Assembly (NCBI GenBank): GCA_003130835.1
Contig: QEXX01000130.1
Span: 1 to 42,505, forward strand
Source: Anaerolineae bacterium
Lineage (GTDB): Bacteria; Chloroflexota; Anaerolineae; Anaerolineales; UBA4823
Reading direction: 5' to 3'
DNA: 42,505 nt
The translations under genes and the position numbers were made by a program. Shown here piece by piece: positions 6,668-13,820 of the stretch. The notes under the pieces were generated by a model. That model saw nothing but the letters and a program-made list of their open reading frames with translations, was not told the origin of the DNA and did no database searches. Every line of letters begins with the position of its first letter. Within the stretch, counting starts at the first letter, position 1.

Positions 6668-8706
6668 ACGATTGTCATCCTGCCGACGTTGCAGTCCAAA
6701 AAACCGAGCTGAGAAGCCAGGGCAGGCTTCCCTTAATCGCCTTGGCAGGCCAACCCAATATGGGGAAATCAACCCTCTTCAACCTCTTAACCGGGTTGAA
6801 TCAACATGTGGGCAATTGGCCCGGCAAGACGATTGAACGACGCGAAGGGACTTTTCATGACAACGGGCGCTCGCTGCGCCTAATTGACTTGCCCGGCACC
6901 TACAGTCTGACGGCAAATTCCCCCGAAGAGCTGATTGCCCGCGAATTTATCCTGCGCGAGCAGCCGGATTTGGTGATTGCCGTGGTCAGCGCAGCTAACT
7001 TGGAACGCAGTTTGTATTTGGTGGCTGAATTGATTAGTTTGCCCACCCCCCTGGTGGTGGCATTGAACATGATGGATGTCGCTGAAATGGAGGGCTATCG
7101 CATCGATGTCGATATTCTCCAAGCTGCTTTGGGCGTTCCGGTCGTCCCTCTGGTGGCAACCCGTGCGCAAGGGGTGCGCGAGCTTCTGCAGGTGGTCGAT
7201 CAAGTCCTGAAAGGTGAGCGGGTGCTGATGCCCCGTTTGCCGGAGATTCGCGCCGACCATCAGCAAGCCTTGAAAGACATCCAAAATTTGATTTGCGGTT
7301 ACGTTCCGCCTCCTTACCCGCTTGAGTGGACAGCGTTAAAACTGCTCGAGGGTGATGCCGAACTCACCCGCCTCATGCAAGAAACGCTGCCTCCAGAACG
7401 CTGGGAGGCGGTACACGACCTCTTACGCGCCCACGACGATGCGCTGCTGGCTGTAGCTTCCGGGCGGTATGAGTGGATCAACCGCGTGATGCGCGCCGCG
7501 GTTGCCCGTCCCCCGGTTGGACAGATCAGCCTGACCGAGCGTCTCGACCGTTGGGCAACCCATCCAGTCCTTGGTTTTGCGATTTTAGCCCTGATTCTGG
7601 GAGCAGTGTTCTGGGTAACCTTTACGCTGGGATCGCCATTGCAAGCCTGGCTAGAGACCCACGTCGTGGAAGGCTTGGCAACGCTTGCCGCCGCTGGGCT
7701 TGCCTCTGCCCCGCCTTGGTTGCAGAGCTTGGTTGTCGATGGCATCATCGGCGGCGTTGGTTCGGTAATCACCTTTGTCCCCATTTTGGCGATCTTCTTT
7801 GCTGCCTTTGGGCTGTTGGAAGATGTCGGCTACATGGCGCGCGCCGCCTATGTCATGGATAACTTCATGCACCTGATGGGCTTGCACGGCAAATCCTTTT
7901 TGCCCCTCTTCTTGGGTTTCGGTTGCAATGTGCCGGCGGTGATGGGCACGCGGGTGATCGATTCGTGGTCGGCACGTTTGGTGACCATCCTGATCGCCCC
8001 CTTCATCCCCTGTACAGCACGCATGGCAGTGGTTGCCTTTTTAGCCGGAGCTTTCTTCGGACAATCTGCCACACTAGTCTCGTGGGGTTTAGCCCTGCTG
8101 TCATTAGCGATGTTGGTGCTCAGTGGGGTAATGCTAAACGGACTGCTCTTCAAGGGCAAACGCTCGGCGTTCATTATGGAAATGCCTCTCTATCATATTC
8201 CCAACTGGCGCACGATTGCTTTATTGGTCTGGCAGCGCACCTTAGCTTTCCTCAAGAAAGCCGGCACGGTAATTCTGGGGTTTTCGATGTTGATTTGGCT
8301 GCTCTCTACTCTGCCGGGCGGTGAATTGGAAAACAGCTTCTTGGCGATGTTCGGCAAGCTGGTCGAACCGATCGGGCGTTGGATGGGTTTCGATTGGCGG
8401 CTCACGGTCGCCTTGCTGACCAGCTTCCTCGCCAAAGAGAATGCCATTGCCACCCTCAGCGTGGTATTCGGCAGCAGTGAGGAGGGCGGGCTTTCTCAAA
8501 TCCTGGTGGCTACCTACTCCCCGGCTGTGGCGCTGAGCTTCCTGACAGCCACCATGCTGTTCATCCCCTGCGCTGCCACGTTAGCGGCCATCAAGCAAGA
8601 AGCCGGTTCATGGCGCTGGGCGTTGGTGAACATCGCCTTGATGTTAGCCCTCTCCATCGGTGTCAGCAGTCTTGTTTTTTGGCTGGCGAAAGGCTGGGGT
8701 TGGTAA
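6664..8706 (+). CDS. feoB: Ferrous iron transport GTPase/permease FeoB
   Basis: Fe(II) importer of the inner membrane, 680 residues, a usual length. The N-terminal G domain carries GQPNMGKS (residues 29-36, P-loop), VGNWPGKT (switch I), DLPGTYSL (Walker B/G3) and NMMD (G4). A helical GDI-like linker is followed by about eight membrane segments from residue ~295. The two gate motifs are recognisable: GFGCNVPAVMGTRVI (conserved Cys) and IPCAATLAAIKQEAG near the C-terminus. It is translationally coupled to feoA, and feoC starts one base after its stop. Under iron limitation the operon would bring in ferrous iron. Confidence 0.97.
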   Translation: MNDCHPADVAVQKTELRSQGRLPLIALAGQPNMGKSTLFNLLTGLNQHVGNWPGKTIERREGTFHDNGRSLRLIDLPGTYSLTANSPEELIAREFILREQPDLVIAVVSAANLERSLYLVAELISLPTPLVVALNMMDVAEMEGYRIDVDILQAALGVPVVPLVATRAQGVRELLQVVDQVLKGERVLMPRLPEIRADHQQALKDIQNLICGYVPPPYPLEWTALKLLEGDAELTRLMQETLPPERWEAVHDLLRAHDDALLAVASGRYEWINRVMRAAVARPPVGQISLTERLDRWATHPVLGFAILALILGAVFWVTFTLGSPLQAWLETHVVEGLATLAAAGLASAPPWLQSLVVDGIIGGVGSVITFVPILAIFFAAFGLLEDVGYMARAAYVMDNFMHLMGLHGKSFLPLFLGFGCNVPAVMGTRVIDSWSARLVTILIAPFIPCTARMAVVAFLAGAFFGQSATLVSWGLALLSLAMLVLSGVMLNGLLFKGKRSAFIMEMPLYHIPNWRTIALLVWQRTLAFLKKAGTVILGFSMLIWLLSTLPGGELENSFLAMFGKLVEPIGRWMGFDWRLTVALLTSFLAKENAIATLSVVFGSSEEGGLSQILVATYSPAVALSFLTATMLFIPCAATLAAIKQEAGSWRWALVNIALMLALSIGVSSLVFWLAKGWGW

Positions 8707-8707
8707 G

Positions 8708-8944
8708 ATGCTCGACCGTTTGCTGATTGAGATGGAAGGCTCACAAACCCTAAGCGTTGAGAGATTAGCCACGCGCTTGAACACCACCCCTGCCTTAATC
8801 CAGATGATGCTCGAACATTTGGAGCGTCAAGGGCGGGTCGAAGCAGTTGAGTTCTGTCAAGACGGGTGTGAAGGCTGTCCGCTCGGTGCGCTGTGCGAGG
8901 TGGAAAAACGCCAGCGGCTGTGGCAGTTAAAACACAAGCCTTAG
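8708..8944 (+). CDS. FeoC-like winged-helix protein with four cysteines
   Basis: Small 78-residue protein after feoB with a single nucleotide between genes. Residues ~10-45 form a winged-helix (LSVERLATRLNTTPALIQMMLEHLERQGRV in outline), as in FeoC. A cysteine cluster C50-x3-C54-x2-C57-x5-C63 resembles the oxygen-sensitive Fe-S or metal site reported for FeoC proteins. Likely role: modulation of FeoB stability or expression in response to iron or oxygen. The start is set at ATG 8708 rather than an upstream in-frame codon at 8660, which lies inside feoB. Confidence 0.88.
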   Translation: MLDRLLIEMEGSQTLSVERLATRLNTTPALIQMMLEHLERQGRVEAVEFCQDGCEGCPLGALCEVEKRQRLWQLKHKP

Positions 8945-8948
8945 CGCA

Positions 8949-8971
8949 AACCCTATTCGGAACAGATTAGG
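8949..8971. terminator. Weak hairpin between converging feo operon and propeller gene
   Basis: CCCTA (from about 8950) pairs with TAGGG (about 8967-8971) around a 12-nt loop, lying between two convergent stop codons. There is no clear T tract, so termination function is tentative. Confidence 0.3.
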
Positions 8972-10292
8972 GCTTCCTCACCCACTCCAACGGAGCAACC
9001 GCCACCTCACCGGAGGTCAATGTTGCAGCCCAAGGCCACCCGGCGGTAGTGAGATACCATTGTCCGTTAGCTGGGTTATACACCCATTCCGGCGCATGAA
9101 CTTCTAAGCGCGTCAACAAGGTAGGAGAACGCGCCGCGCCGCGGTAAACACCAAAATCGTACGGGTTATCGGCATGGAAAACCAGCGTATCGTTGTAACT
9201 CGGGCGATTCAGCCAGATTTTGAACATCAGCAAGATACCGTGCCAGAAAAACGAGTCGTTATTATAGGTGAGCGAGAGATAATAATGATTTTGATAGCGC
9301 ACGACAAAGGGTGATTCCATGGAAGCAAAGGGAGAATTGCGTTCACTACCCCAACTGCTGCGCAGGGCAGTGCGAATGTATTGCCAGTAGGTTAGGTCAA
9401 ACGATTGATACACGTCAATCTGAGAAAAGTACCAACCGCGCGCCGTGGTGTAAAGCAACCACTGCTTCGGGGCAACTTGCAACACCATCCCATCGCGAAA
9501 GAACTTGTGATACGGGGCGGTGAGGGTAATCTGATGGTTTTCCCAAAGGATGCCATCTTTAGAGGTCATTTGGTGTAGTTTGTGGGGAGACCAGAAGAGG
9601 TGATACTGCCCTTCGCTGAAGATCACATGCGGCGCCCAAGCCAACTCGCCGAAATCGGCGATGGGCGCCTGTTCTGTCATGCCTGAAGCGGGCGGGAAGT
9701 CGCGGCTCACCCCGACGGCGAAGTATTTCTCCTGATTGAAATCCCCCTCCGTCAACGAGGTGATGCCGATCAACCGCCAGTCGCCCTTGGCGTCTTGATA
9801 GAGGGTGTGATCGTTGATATACGAGCCGTATTGTTGGGGTTGGAACAGCTTTTGCCACTCCCCGCGGATGCTCGGCACGAAGACCGGAGAAGGCTCAAAG
9901 GTCGGTCGGGCGGTCACTTCGCCGAGCAACACAGGCGGTGTCTTGTCCTTTGGGACACACCACACCCGGTAGCTGCCCCCCAACCCGCGATGTAGGAACG
10001 AGCCATATTTGGCTTGACCGATTTCTTGCCAACCTTGCAGGGTCTTGAGTTCGATGCGGTATGTTTCCTTTTCCGGGTCGGCGATCCAGCCCAAATGCAC
10101 CCAACCCGGCCCGCTGACCGTTTGCACCCCGACCTGTGCTTGCGCAGCGGCGACGGCTTCGCGAGGCAGTGAGCCGTAGAAGTCGGTTTGCAACGGCGAC
10201 TCCACATAAACCCGCACGCCAATTTCCAAGACCAGCACCAGGAGAAATAGGATGCCAATAACCCAACCTATGCGTCTCAGAATTCGTCTCAT
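8967..10292 (-). CDS. Membrane-anchored beta-propeller protein, GH43/GH32-like fold
   Basis: Protein of 441 residues with an N-terminal membrane anchor (hydrophobic stretch ~7-27, GWVIGILFLLVLVLEIGV) and an extracytoplasmic remainder. Residues ~55-130 look like a small beta domain. From ~135 the sequence has the alternating aromatic/Asp pattern of five-bladed propeller glycosidases and related proteins: SYINDHTLYQDAKGDWRLIG, LAWAPHVIFSEGQYHLFWS, FFRDGMVLQVAPKQWLLYTT, MESPFVVRYQNHYYLSLTY. The D-x and A-P-H-V elements recall GH43-type active sites, but I cannot assign all three catalytic acids. It may act on extracellular polysaccharide or be a non-catalytic binder. No sugar-uptake genes are adjacent. 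Confidence 0.65.
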   Translation of the reverse strand: MRRILRRIGWVIGILFLLVLVLEIGVRVYVESPLQTDFYGSLPREAVAAAQAQVGVQTVSGPGWVHLGWIADPEKETYRIELKTLQGWQEIGQAKYGSFLHRGLGGSYRVWCVPKDKTPPVLLGEVTARPTFEPSPVFVPSIRGEWQKLFQPQQYGSYINDHTLYQDAKGDWRLIGITSLTEGDFNQEKYFAVGVSRDFPPASGMTEQAPIADFGELAWAPHVIFSEGQYHLFWSPHKLHQMTSKDGILWENHQITLTAPYHKFFRDGMVLQVAPKQWLLYTTARGWYFSQIDVYQSFDLTYWQYIRTALRSSWGSERNSPFASMESPFVVRYQNHYYLSLTYNNDSFFWHGILLMFKIWLNRPSYNDTLVFHADNPYDFGVYRGAARSPTLLTRLEVHAPEWVYNPANGQWYLTTAGWPWAATLTSGEVAVAPLEWVRKP

Positions 10293-10413
10293 CTGCTCAC
10301 TTACCTACAGAGTCGCGATCGCTCATCGAGTGAACGAGGCTTCCAGTGCCGAATGGCAAGCAACCATGCGCTATATGAAAGGATAGCTGTCTTAGTCAGT
10401 TGCTCCATTTCAT

Positions 10414-10427
10414 GAGCATCGATGCTC
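10414..10427. repeat. 14-bp perfect palindrome
   Basis: GAGCATCGATGCTC lies in the gap beside the aldo/keto reductase remnant; it may be an operator relic or chance. Confidence 0.35.
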
Positions 10428-10439
10428 CACGCTCGCCCG

Positions 10440-10730
10440 TCATCCCTCCTCTGACCAACGACTGATTTGATCTAACCGGCTCAATTCCTCTGCAGTCAAT
10501 TTGACTTCAAGCGCACCGAGGATCTCCTTCAATTGCTCGACTGTATTCGCCCCAACGATGGGACTAGTGATGGTTGGCTGATGCATCACCCATGCCAGAG
10601 CAATTTGCAGCACCGTTTTCCCTTTCTGCTTAGCAATTTCTTCGAGTTGGTCGATGATGCGGAAATTGCGCTCGGTGAAGGCGGAGTGCAGGTTATAGCC
10701 GCGTGTGCCTTCTTGTGGTTGATAGTTAAG
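10440..10730 (-). pseudogene. Aldo/keto reductase, C-terminal fragment
   Basis: Translation of the minus strand from about 10730 to the TGA at 10442-10440 gives roughly 95 residues. They match the C-terminal end of aldo/keto reductases: EGTRGYNLHSAFTERNF, then IIDQLEEIAKQKGKTVLQIA, then ALAWVMHQPTITSPIVGANT and an LTAEELSRLDQIS tail. No start codon, ribosome site or catalytic Asp/Tyr/Lys/His region is present: the frame hits a TGA just upstream, exactly where a strong inverted repeat begins. This is a decayed remnant of a full (~310-330 residue) NADPH-dependent reductase, probably truncated by a deletion next to the peroxiredoxin gene. Confidence 0.75.
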
Positions 10731-10760
10731 AGTAGGTCACGGCAACCGATGACCTACTCT
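10729..10760 (-). terminator. 11-bp stem-loop downstream of the peroxiredoxin gene
   Basis: AGAGTAGGTCA (10729-10739) pairs perfectly with TGACCTACTCT (10750-10760) around a 10-nt loop, 32 nt after the peroxiredoxin stop. It lacks a T tract, so it may be a terminator, an mRNA 3' stabiliser, or a scar of the event that truncated the reductase gene. Confidence 0.45.
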
Positions 10761-10792
10761 CTACCTCAAATACAATCAAGAAATCTAACATT

Positions 10793-11398
10793 CTATTCCA
10801 TATGTGGTTGCCAGACTTCCCACACTTTACCTACCAAATCAGGGCCTGGTTTGAGAGTAGGTTTACCCGGTTCCCAACCGGCTGGAGTCACTTCTTTTCC
10901 TCCCGTGGCACGGACATGTTGAAATGCTTGAATTTGCCGAATCGTCTCTGCCAACTTGCGTCCCACCGGCGGAGTGAGCACTTCCATAGCCTGAATAACG
11001 CCATCGGGGTCAATGATGAACCGACCGCGCAGTTCTATTCCCTGATTTTCATCCCAAACCCCATAAGCTCGGCCGACATTTCCTGCTTGATCGGATGCCA
11101 TGTGGAAAGGAACCCCTCCCTTAACCATTTTGACCAGTTCATGGTCGTTCCACATTTTATGCACGAAATGACTATCCACGCTGACCGAGATCACTTCAAC
11201 CCCCAATTTTTGCAAGACAGTATATTGAGCGGCGACCGCCGCTACTTCCGTTGCTCAGACGAAGGTAAAGTCACCAGGATAAAAACACAATAACACCCAC
11301 TTGCCGGCAAAATCCGACAATTTGACGGTTGTGAATTCACCCCGATAATAAGCCGGCGCGGTAAAGTCTGGTGCTTTCTGACCCACACGAACTGTCAT
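10793..11398 (-). CDS. Peroxiredoxin, predicted selenoprotein (UGA = Sec48)
   Basis: Thiol/selenol peroxidase of the AhpC/Prx1-like family, predicted to reduce hydrogen peroxide and organic peroxides. Reading through one in-frame TGA at 11257-11255 gives a continuous 201-residue peroxiredoxin: [14 protein letters not shown], then [15 protein letters not shown]48-ATE, then [36 protein letters not shown] and [15 protein letters not shown]. The UGA sits exactly where the family has its peroxidatic Cys (FTFVC-x-TE). Eleven nucleotides after it the mRNA forms AGCGGC-GGUC-GCCGCU, fitting the bacterial SECIS pattern. The usual resolving Cys of the C-terminal VCPA-W motif is Thr here (EVTPAGW), so it would act as a one-Sec enzyme. 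The start ATG 11398 has AAGGAGGT 4 nt upstream; an in-frame ATG at 11509 also has AAGGAGGT and would add 37 residues. Ordinary gene calling splits it in two. Alternatives: a nonsense mutation or sequencing error. Confidence 0.88.
11228..11243 (-). promoter_or_regulatory. Putative bacterial SECIS element
   Basis: On the mRNA strand a 6-bp perfect stem AGCGGC/GCCGCU closes a GGUC tetraloop. The loop begins 17 nt after the UGA codon and has G at its first two positions, agreeing with the known bacterial SECIS requirements (short apical loop with an early G, about 16-37 nt from UGA). It would bind SelB with Sec-tRNA. Confidence 0.75.
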
Positions 11399-11509
11399 TT
11401 TTACCTCCTTTTGGTTAGATATTGATGGAGATAATGAAGGTTGGGATGCTGGTTCAGGTTCTCCAACAACCGAACCTGACACTCTGGCACAACTGACTGT
11501 TTCTGGCAT
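11399..11509 (-). CDS. Alternative N-terminal extension of the peroxiredoxin
   Basis: From ATG 11509 an in-frame 37-codon Ser/Pro-rich segment ([13 protein letters not shown]...) leads directly into the peroxiredoxin. It has its own strong AAGGAGGT three nucleotides before the ATG. It either encodes a longer isoform or is a leader whose translation affects the second start. It contains one Cys and no recognised targeting signal. Confidence 0.45.
11454..11479 (-). promoter_or_regulatory. Hairpin between the two peroxiredoxin starts
   Basis: TCAGGTTC (11454-11461) and GAACCTGA (11472-11479) form an 8-bp stem with a 10-nt loop in the mRNA. It lies between the two AAGGAGGT-ATG start sites, a position suited to translation control. 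Confidence 0.4.
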
Positions 11510-11579
11510 AGTACCTCCTTACAAAAAGATTTAAACCACCTTTTTCTTCCTTGTTTTTGTGAATACCTCCATAGAGTTA

Positions 11580-11592
11580 ATTATATTGTAGC
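11580..11592 (-). promoter_or_regulatory. Predicted -10 region of the peroxiredoxin promoter
   Basis: The minus strand reads TGCTACAATATAAT, giving an extended -10 (TG-n-TACAAT) or an overlapping TATAAT. No good -35 is seen. It would give an untranslated leader of about 65-70 nt before ATG 11509. Confidence 0.4.
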
Positions 11593-11642
11593 ATAGGACC
11601 CGTTTAAGTAGGCTATTCGAGGAGAAGGCTTTTTTTGAGAGA

Positions 11643-11684
11643 GAACAATGGTTCAAGATCATCATCTCGCGCAAATGGTATAAT
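11643..11684 (+). promoter_or_regulatory. Promoter region of the heme-binding protein gene with GAAC-N4-GTTC palindrome
   Basis: An extended -10 TGGTATAAT (TATAAT at 11679-11684) precedes the gene. The palindrome GAAC-AATG-GTTC (11643-11654) lies just upstream of the expected -35 position and has the same form as the lexA operator. One such 12-mer is expected by chance in roughly this much sequence, so its meaning is uncertain. Confidence 0.45.
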
Positions 11685-11713
11685 ACTTACCAAAAACAAC
11701 TTAGAGGTAGAAA

Positions 11714-12205
11714 TTGTTCAAAAAGGTTCTCATTGCGTTGATCAGTGTTGTGCTGGTAGTCTTTCTCTTGCTCCAACTCGTCCCCTACGGCCGCAATCAC
11801 ACCAATCCCCCGGTGATCGCCGAGCCAAATTGGGATAGTCCGCAAACGCGGGCATATTTCTATCGTGCTTGTGCAGATTGCCATAGCAACGAAACGGTCT
11901 GGCCGTGGTATTCCAACATCGCTCCGCTTTCGTGGTTGATCCAACGCGACGTAGAAGAAGGCCGCGCCGCCTTTAATATCTCCGAATGGGGGACAAAGCG
12001 GGAAAACGAAGGTGACGAGGCTGCGAAGCTGGTTCAAGAGGGTGAAATGCCGTTGCCGATTTATCTTCCGCTTCACCCTGAGGCACGCCTTTCGGCACAA
12101 GAAAAACAAGCCTTTATTCAGGGTCTCATTGCTACCTTTGGAGGAGAGGGCAAAAAGACCTCTGGCGAGTCTGAAAAGGGGGAGTCTGAAGGAGAAAATG
12201 ACTAG
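11714..12205 (+). CDS. Membrane-anchored heme-binding domain protein (CxxCH)
   Basis: Protein of 163 residues with an N-terminal signal anchor ([25 protein letters not shown]) and one heme c motif, ACADCHSNE, at about residues 53-61, followed by [32 protein letters not shown]. This pattern ([16 protein letters not shown]....DV..GR...N.SEW) is that of the haem-binding domain family found in bacterial exported proteins. It probably sits on the outer face of the membrane and takes part in electron transfer or peroxide chemistry; no partner is encoded beside it except the divergent peroxiredoxin. The start is a TTG at 11714, supported by AGAGGT eight bases upstream and by the promoter at 11679. 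The C-terminal ~20 residues are Lys/Glu-rich. Confidence 0.85.
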   Translation: MFKKVLIALISVVLVVFLLLQLVPYGRNHTNPPVIAEPNWDSPQTRAYFYRACADCHSNETVWPWYSNIAPLSWLIQRDVEEGRAAFNISEWGTKRENEGDEAAKLVQEGEMPLPIYLPLHPEARLSAQEKQAFIQGLIATFGGEGKKTSGESEKGESEGEND

Positions 12206-12290
12206 AGGCTTTTTCAACAGAGAAACAGCTTGATTGCAGCAACGATATGCACAGCGATTAGCAGCAAGGAAAGACAGTTGTGGATTGGTC

Positions 12291-12328
12291 AAAAACAAAC
12301 AGCAGGTCGAGGGACTTCGACCTGCTGT
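12291..12328 (-). terminator. Rho-independent terminator of gdhA
   Basis: A perfect 12-bp stem (12299-12310 with 12317-12328, arms ACAGCAGGTCGA/TCGACCTGCTGT) with a 6-nt loop is followed on the minus strand by TTTGTTTTT. It lies 25 nt after the glutamate dehydrogenase stop. Confidence 0.85.
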
Positions 12329-12353
12329 CGACTTCTTAAGGCGAAACGGAGGC

Positions 12354-13640
12354 TTACACCCAACCGCGCAATTGCATTGCCTTGACGACTCGGTCAATAG
12401 CAACCATGTAGGCGGCATCGCGCATATAGACTTTTTCTTTTTCGCTCATCTCCAAAACAGCGTGGAAGGCTTGGGTGAGTTTGGTATCTAATTTCTGCAA
12501 GACCTCTTCCTTCGTCCAGTAGAAGTTCATATCGTTTTGGACGCTCTCAAAATAGGAAGTGGTTACACCGCCAGCGTTGCACAGAAAGTCAGGGATGTCA
12601 AAGATGTTGTTCTGCTTGAAGAATTCATCGGCTTCGGGTGTGCAGGGGCCATTTGCGCCTTCAGCCACAATGCGCACGCGGCTGGAAATCTTCTTAACTG
12701 TCTCGGCATTGACCTGCCCCTCAAGAGCGGCTGGGATCAAAACATCGGCTTCTTTGGTGATCCAAGCCTCGCCATCCTCCACCGTATAACCGGCCGCAAC
12801 CGCTTTGTCCTTATCAATCGTCCCATATTGGTCGGTGATGCTCAGCAGGAAGCGCGGATTGACCCCATCCTTGTGGCTATAGGTGTAGGAAGTCTTATCT
12901 TTGCGATCCCAACAAGAGACACACGCCACCTTACCGCCCAGAATCTCCACAAACCCGATAGCAGCATATTGGGCAACATTGCCAAAGCCCTGAATGGCAG
13001 CCACGCACTTGCTCGGCTCCATCTTCAGGTGCTTCATGGCTTCGCGCACGCAGTAGATGACACCATAACCGGTGGCTTCCGTGCGACCCTCAGAACCGCC
13101 GCCGCCCAAAGGCTTGCCGGTGAACACGCCGGGGGTATATTGTCCCACCAATTTGGAATACTCATCCATCATCCAGCCCATCATCTGGGGTGTGGTGCCA
13201 ACATCCGGGGCGGGAACATCGATGCGTGGGCCGAGGTTGCGCCACATGGCTTGCACCCAACCGCGACACAGGCGCTCTTTTTCAGCGGTGGAAAGGGTCG
13301 CCGGGTCAACCACCACGCCTCCTTTTCCACCGCCGAGGGGGATATCCGCTACTGCACATTTCCAAGTCATCCAGGTCGCTAAGGCGCGCACCGTATCTAA
13401 GGTCTCGGATGGATGGAAGCGAATGCCGCCTTTGTTTGGACCCCGCGCGTCGTTGTGTTGGACGCGGAAACCTTGAAAAACGCGGATGGAACCATCGTCC
13501 ATGCGCACCGGGATACGGAAAGAAAATTCCCGCATCGGCCAGCGCAGAATTTCGGCAATGGCTGGATCCAGTCGCAAGAGTTTAGCCACACCGTCAAACT
13601 GGGCTTGCGCCATCTGAAACGCATTAATTTGTTCTGCCAT
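12354..13640 (-). CDS. gdhA: Glutamate dehydrogenase (Glu/Leu/Phe/Val family)
   Basis: Hexameric-type oxidoreductase interconverting glutamate with 2-oxoglutarate and ammonia, 428 residues, the normal length. Landmarks: KGGIRFHPSETLDTVRALATWMTWKCAVADIPLGGGKGGV in outline (substrate-binding Lys residues and the catalytic Lys in GGGKGG), DVPAPDVGTTPQMMGWMMDEYS (catalytic Asp), a Rossmann turn GFGNVAQYAA, and AEGANGPCTPEAD. The related leucine dehydrogenases are shorter, so glutamate is favoured. It stands alone, with its own promoter (TTGACG/TAAAGT), a leader hairpin and an intrinsic terminator. GGAG is found about 10 nt before the ATG at 13640. Confidence 0.95.
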   Translation of the reverse strand: MAEQINAFQMAQAQFDGVAKLLRLDPAIAEILRWPMREFSFRIPVRMDDGSIRVFQGFRVQHNDARGPNKGGIRFHPSETLDTVRALATWMTWKCAVADIPLGGGKGGVVVDPATLSTAEKERLCRGWVQAMWRNLGPRIDVPAPDVGTTPQMMGWMMDEYSKLVGQYTPGVFTGKPLGGGGSEGRTEATGYGVIYCVREAMKHLKMEPSKCVAAIQGFGNVAQYAAIGFVEILGGKVACVSCWDRKDKTSYTYSHKDGVNPRFLLSITDQYGTIDKDKAVAAGYTVEDGEAWITKEADVLIPAALEGQVNAETVKKISSRVRIVAEGANGPCTPEADEFFKQNNIFDIPDFLCNAGGVTTSYFESVQNDMNFYWTKEEVLQKLDTKLTQAFHAVLEMSEKEKVYMRDAAYMVAIDRVVKAMQLRGWV

Positions 13641-13680
13641 AGAAACTCTCTCCTCTCAACAAGATGGTTATGATAATGAT

Positions 13681-13709
13681 AAACGGGCAGGTCGGAAACA
13701 TGCCCGTTT
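13681..13709 (-). promoter_or_regulatory. Hairpin in the gdhA leader
   Basis: A perfect 9-bp stem AAACGGGCA/TGCCCGTTT with an 11-nt loop lies about 40 nt before the gdhA ATG. On the transcribed strand it is followed by TTTATCATTATC. It resembles an attenuator or protein-binding leader element. Confidence 0.5.
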
Positions 13710-13791
13710 TCAATCGCAATCAGAAATTGACGCCTTTTAAGCAGCCTTTTGGCACAATCACACCTTTTTTCATGAAGATGACGACACTTGT

Positions 13792-13820
13792 ACTTTATTC
13801 GATGCAATCAAAAACGTCAA
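13792..13820 (-). promoter_or_regulatory. Predicted gdhA promoter
   Basis: Minus-strand TTGACG (13820-13815) and TAAAGT (13797-13792) have a 17-bp spacer. Just upstream of the -35, GTGAC occurs twice 25 bp apart (13821 and 13846), a possible activator site. Confidence 0.6.

Noticed and set aside
11255-11509. Separate 84-residue truncated peroxiredoxin gene, with a second gene at 10793-11215
   Set aside because: Both halves are in one frame, separated only by a TGA at the catalytic position, with homology continuous across it; treated as one Sec-encoding gene.
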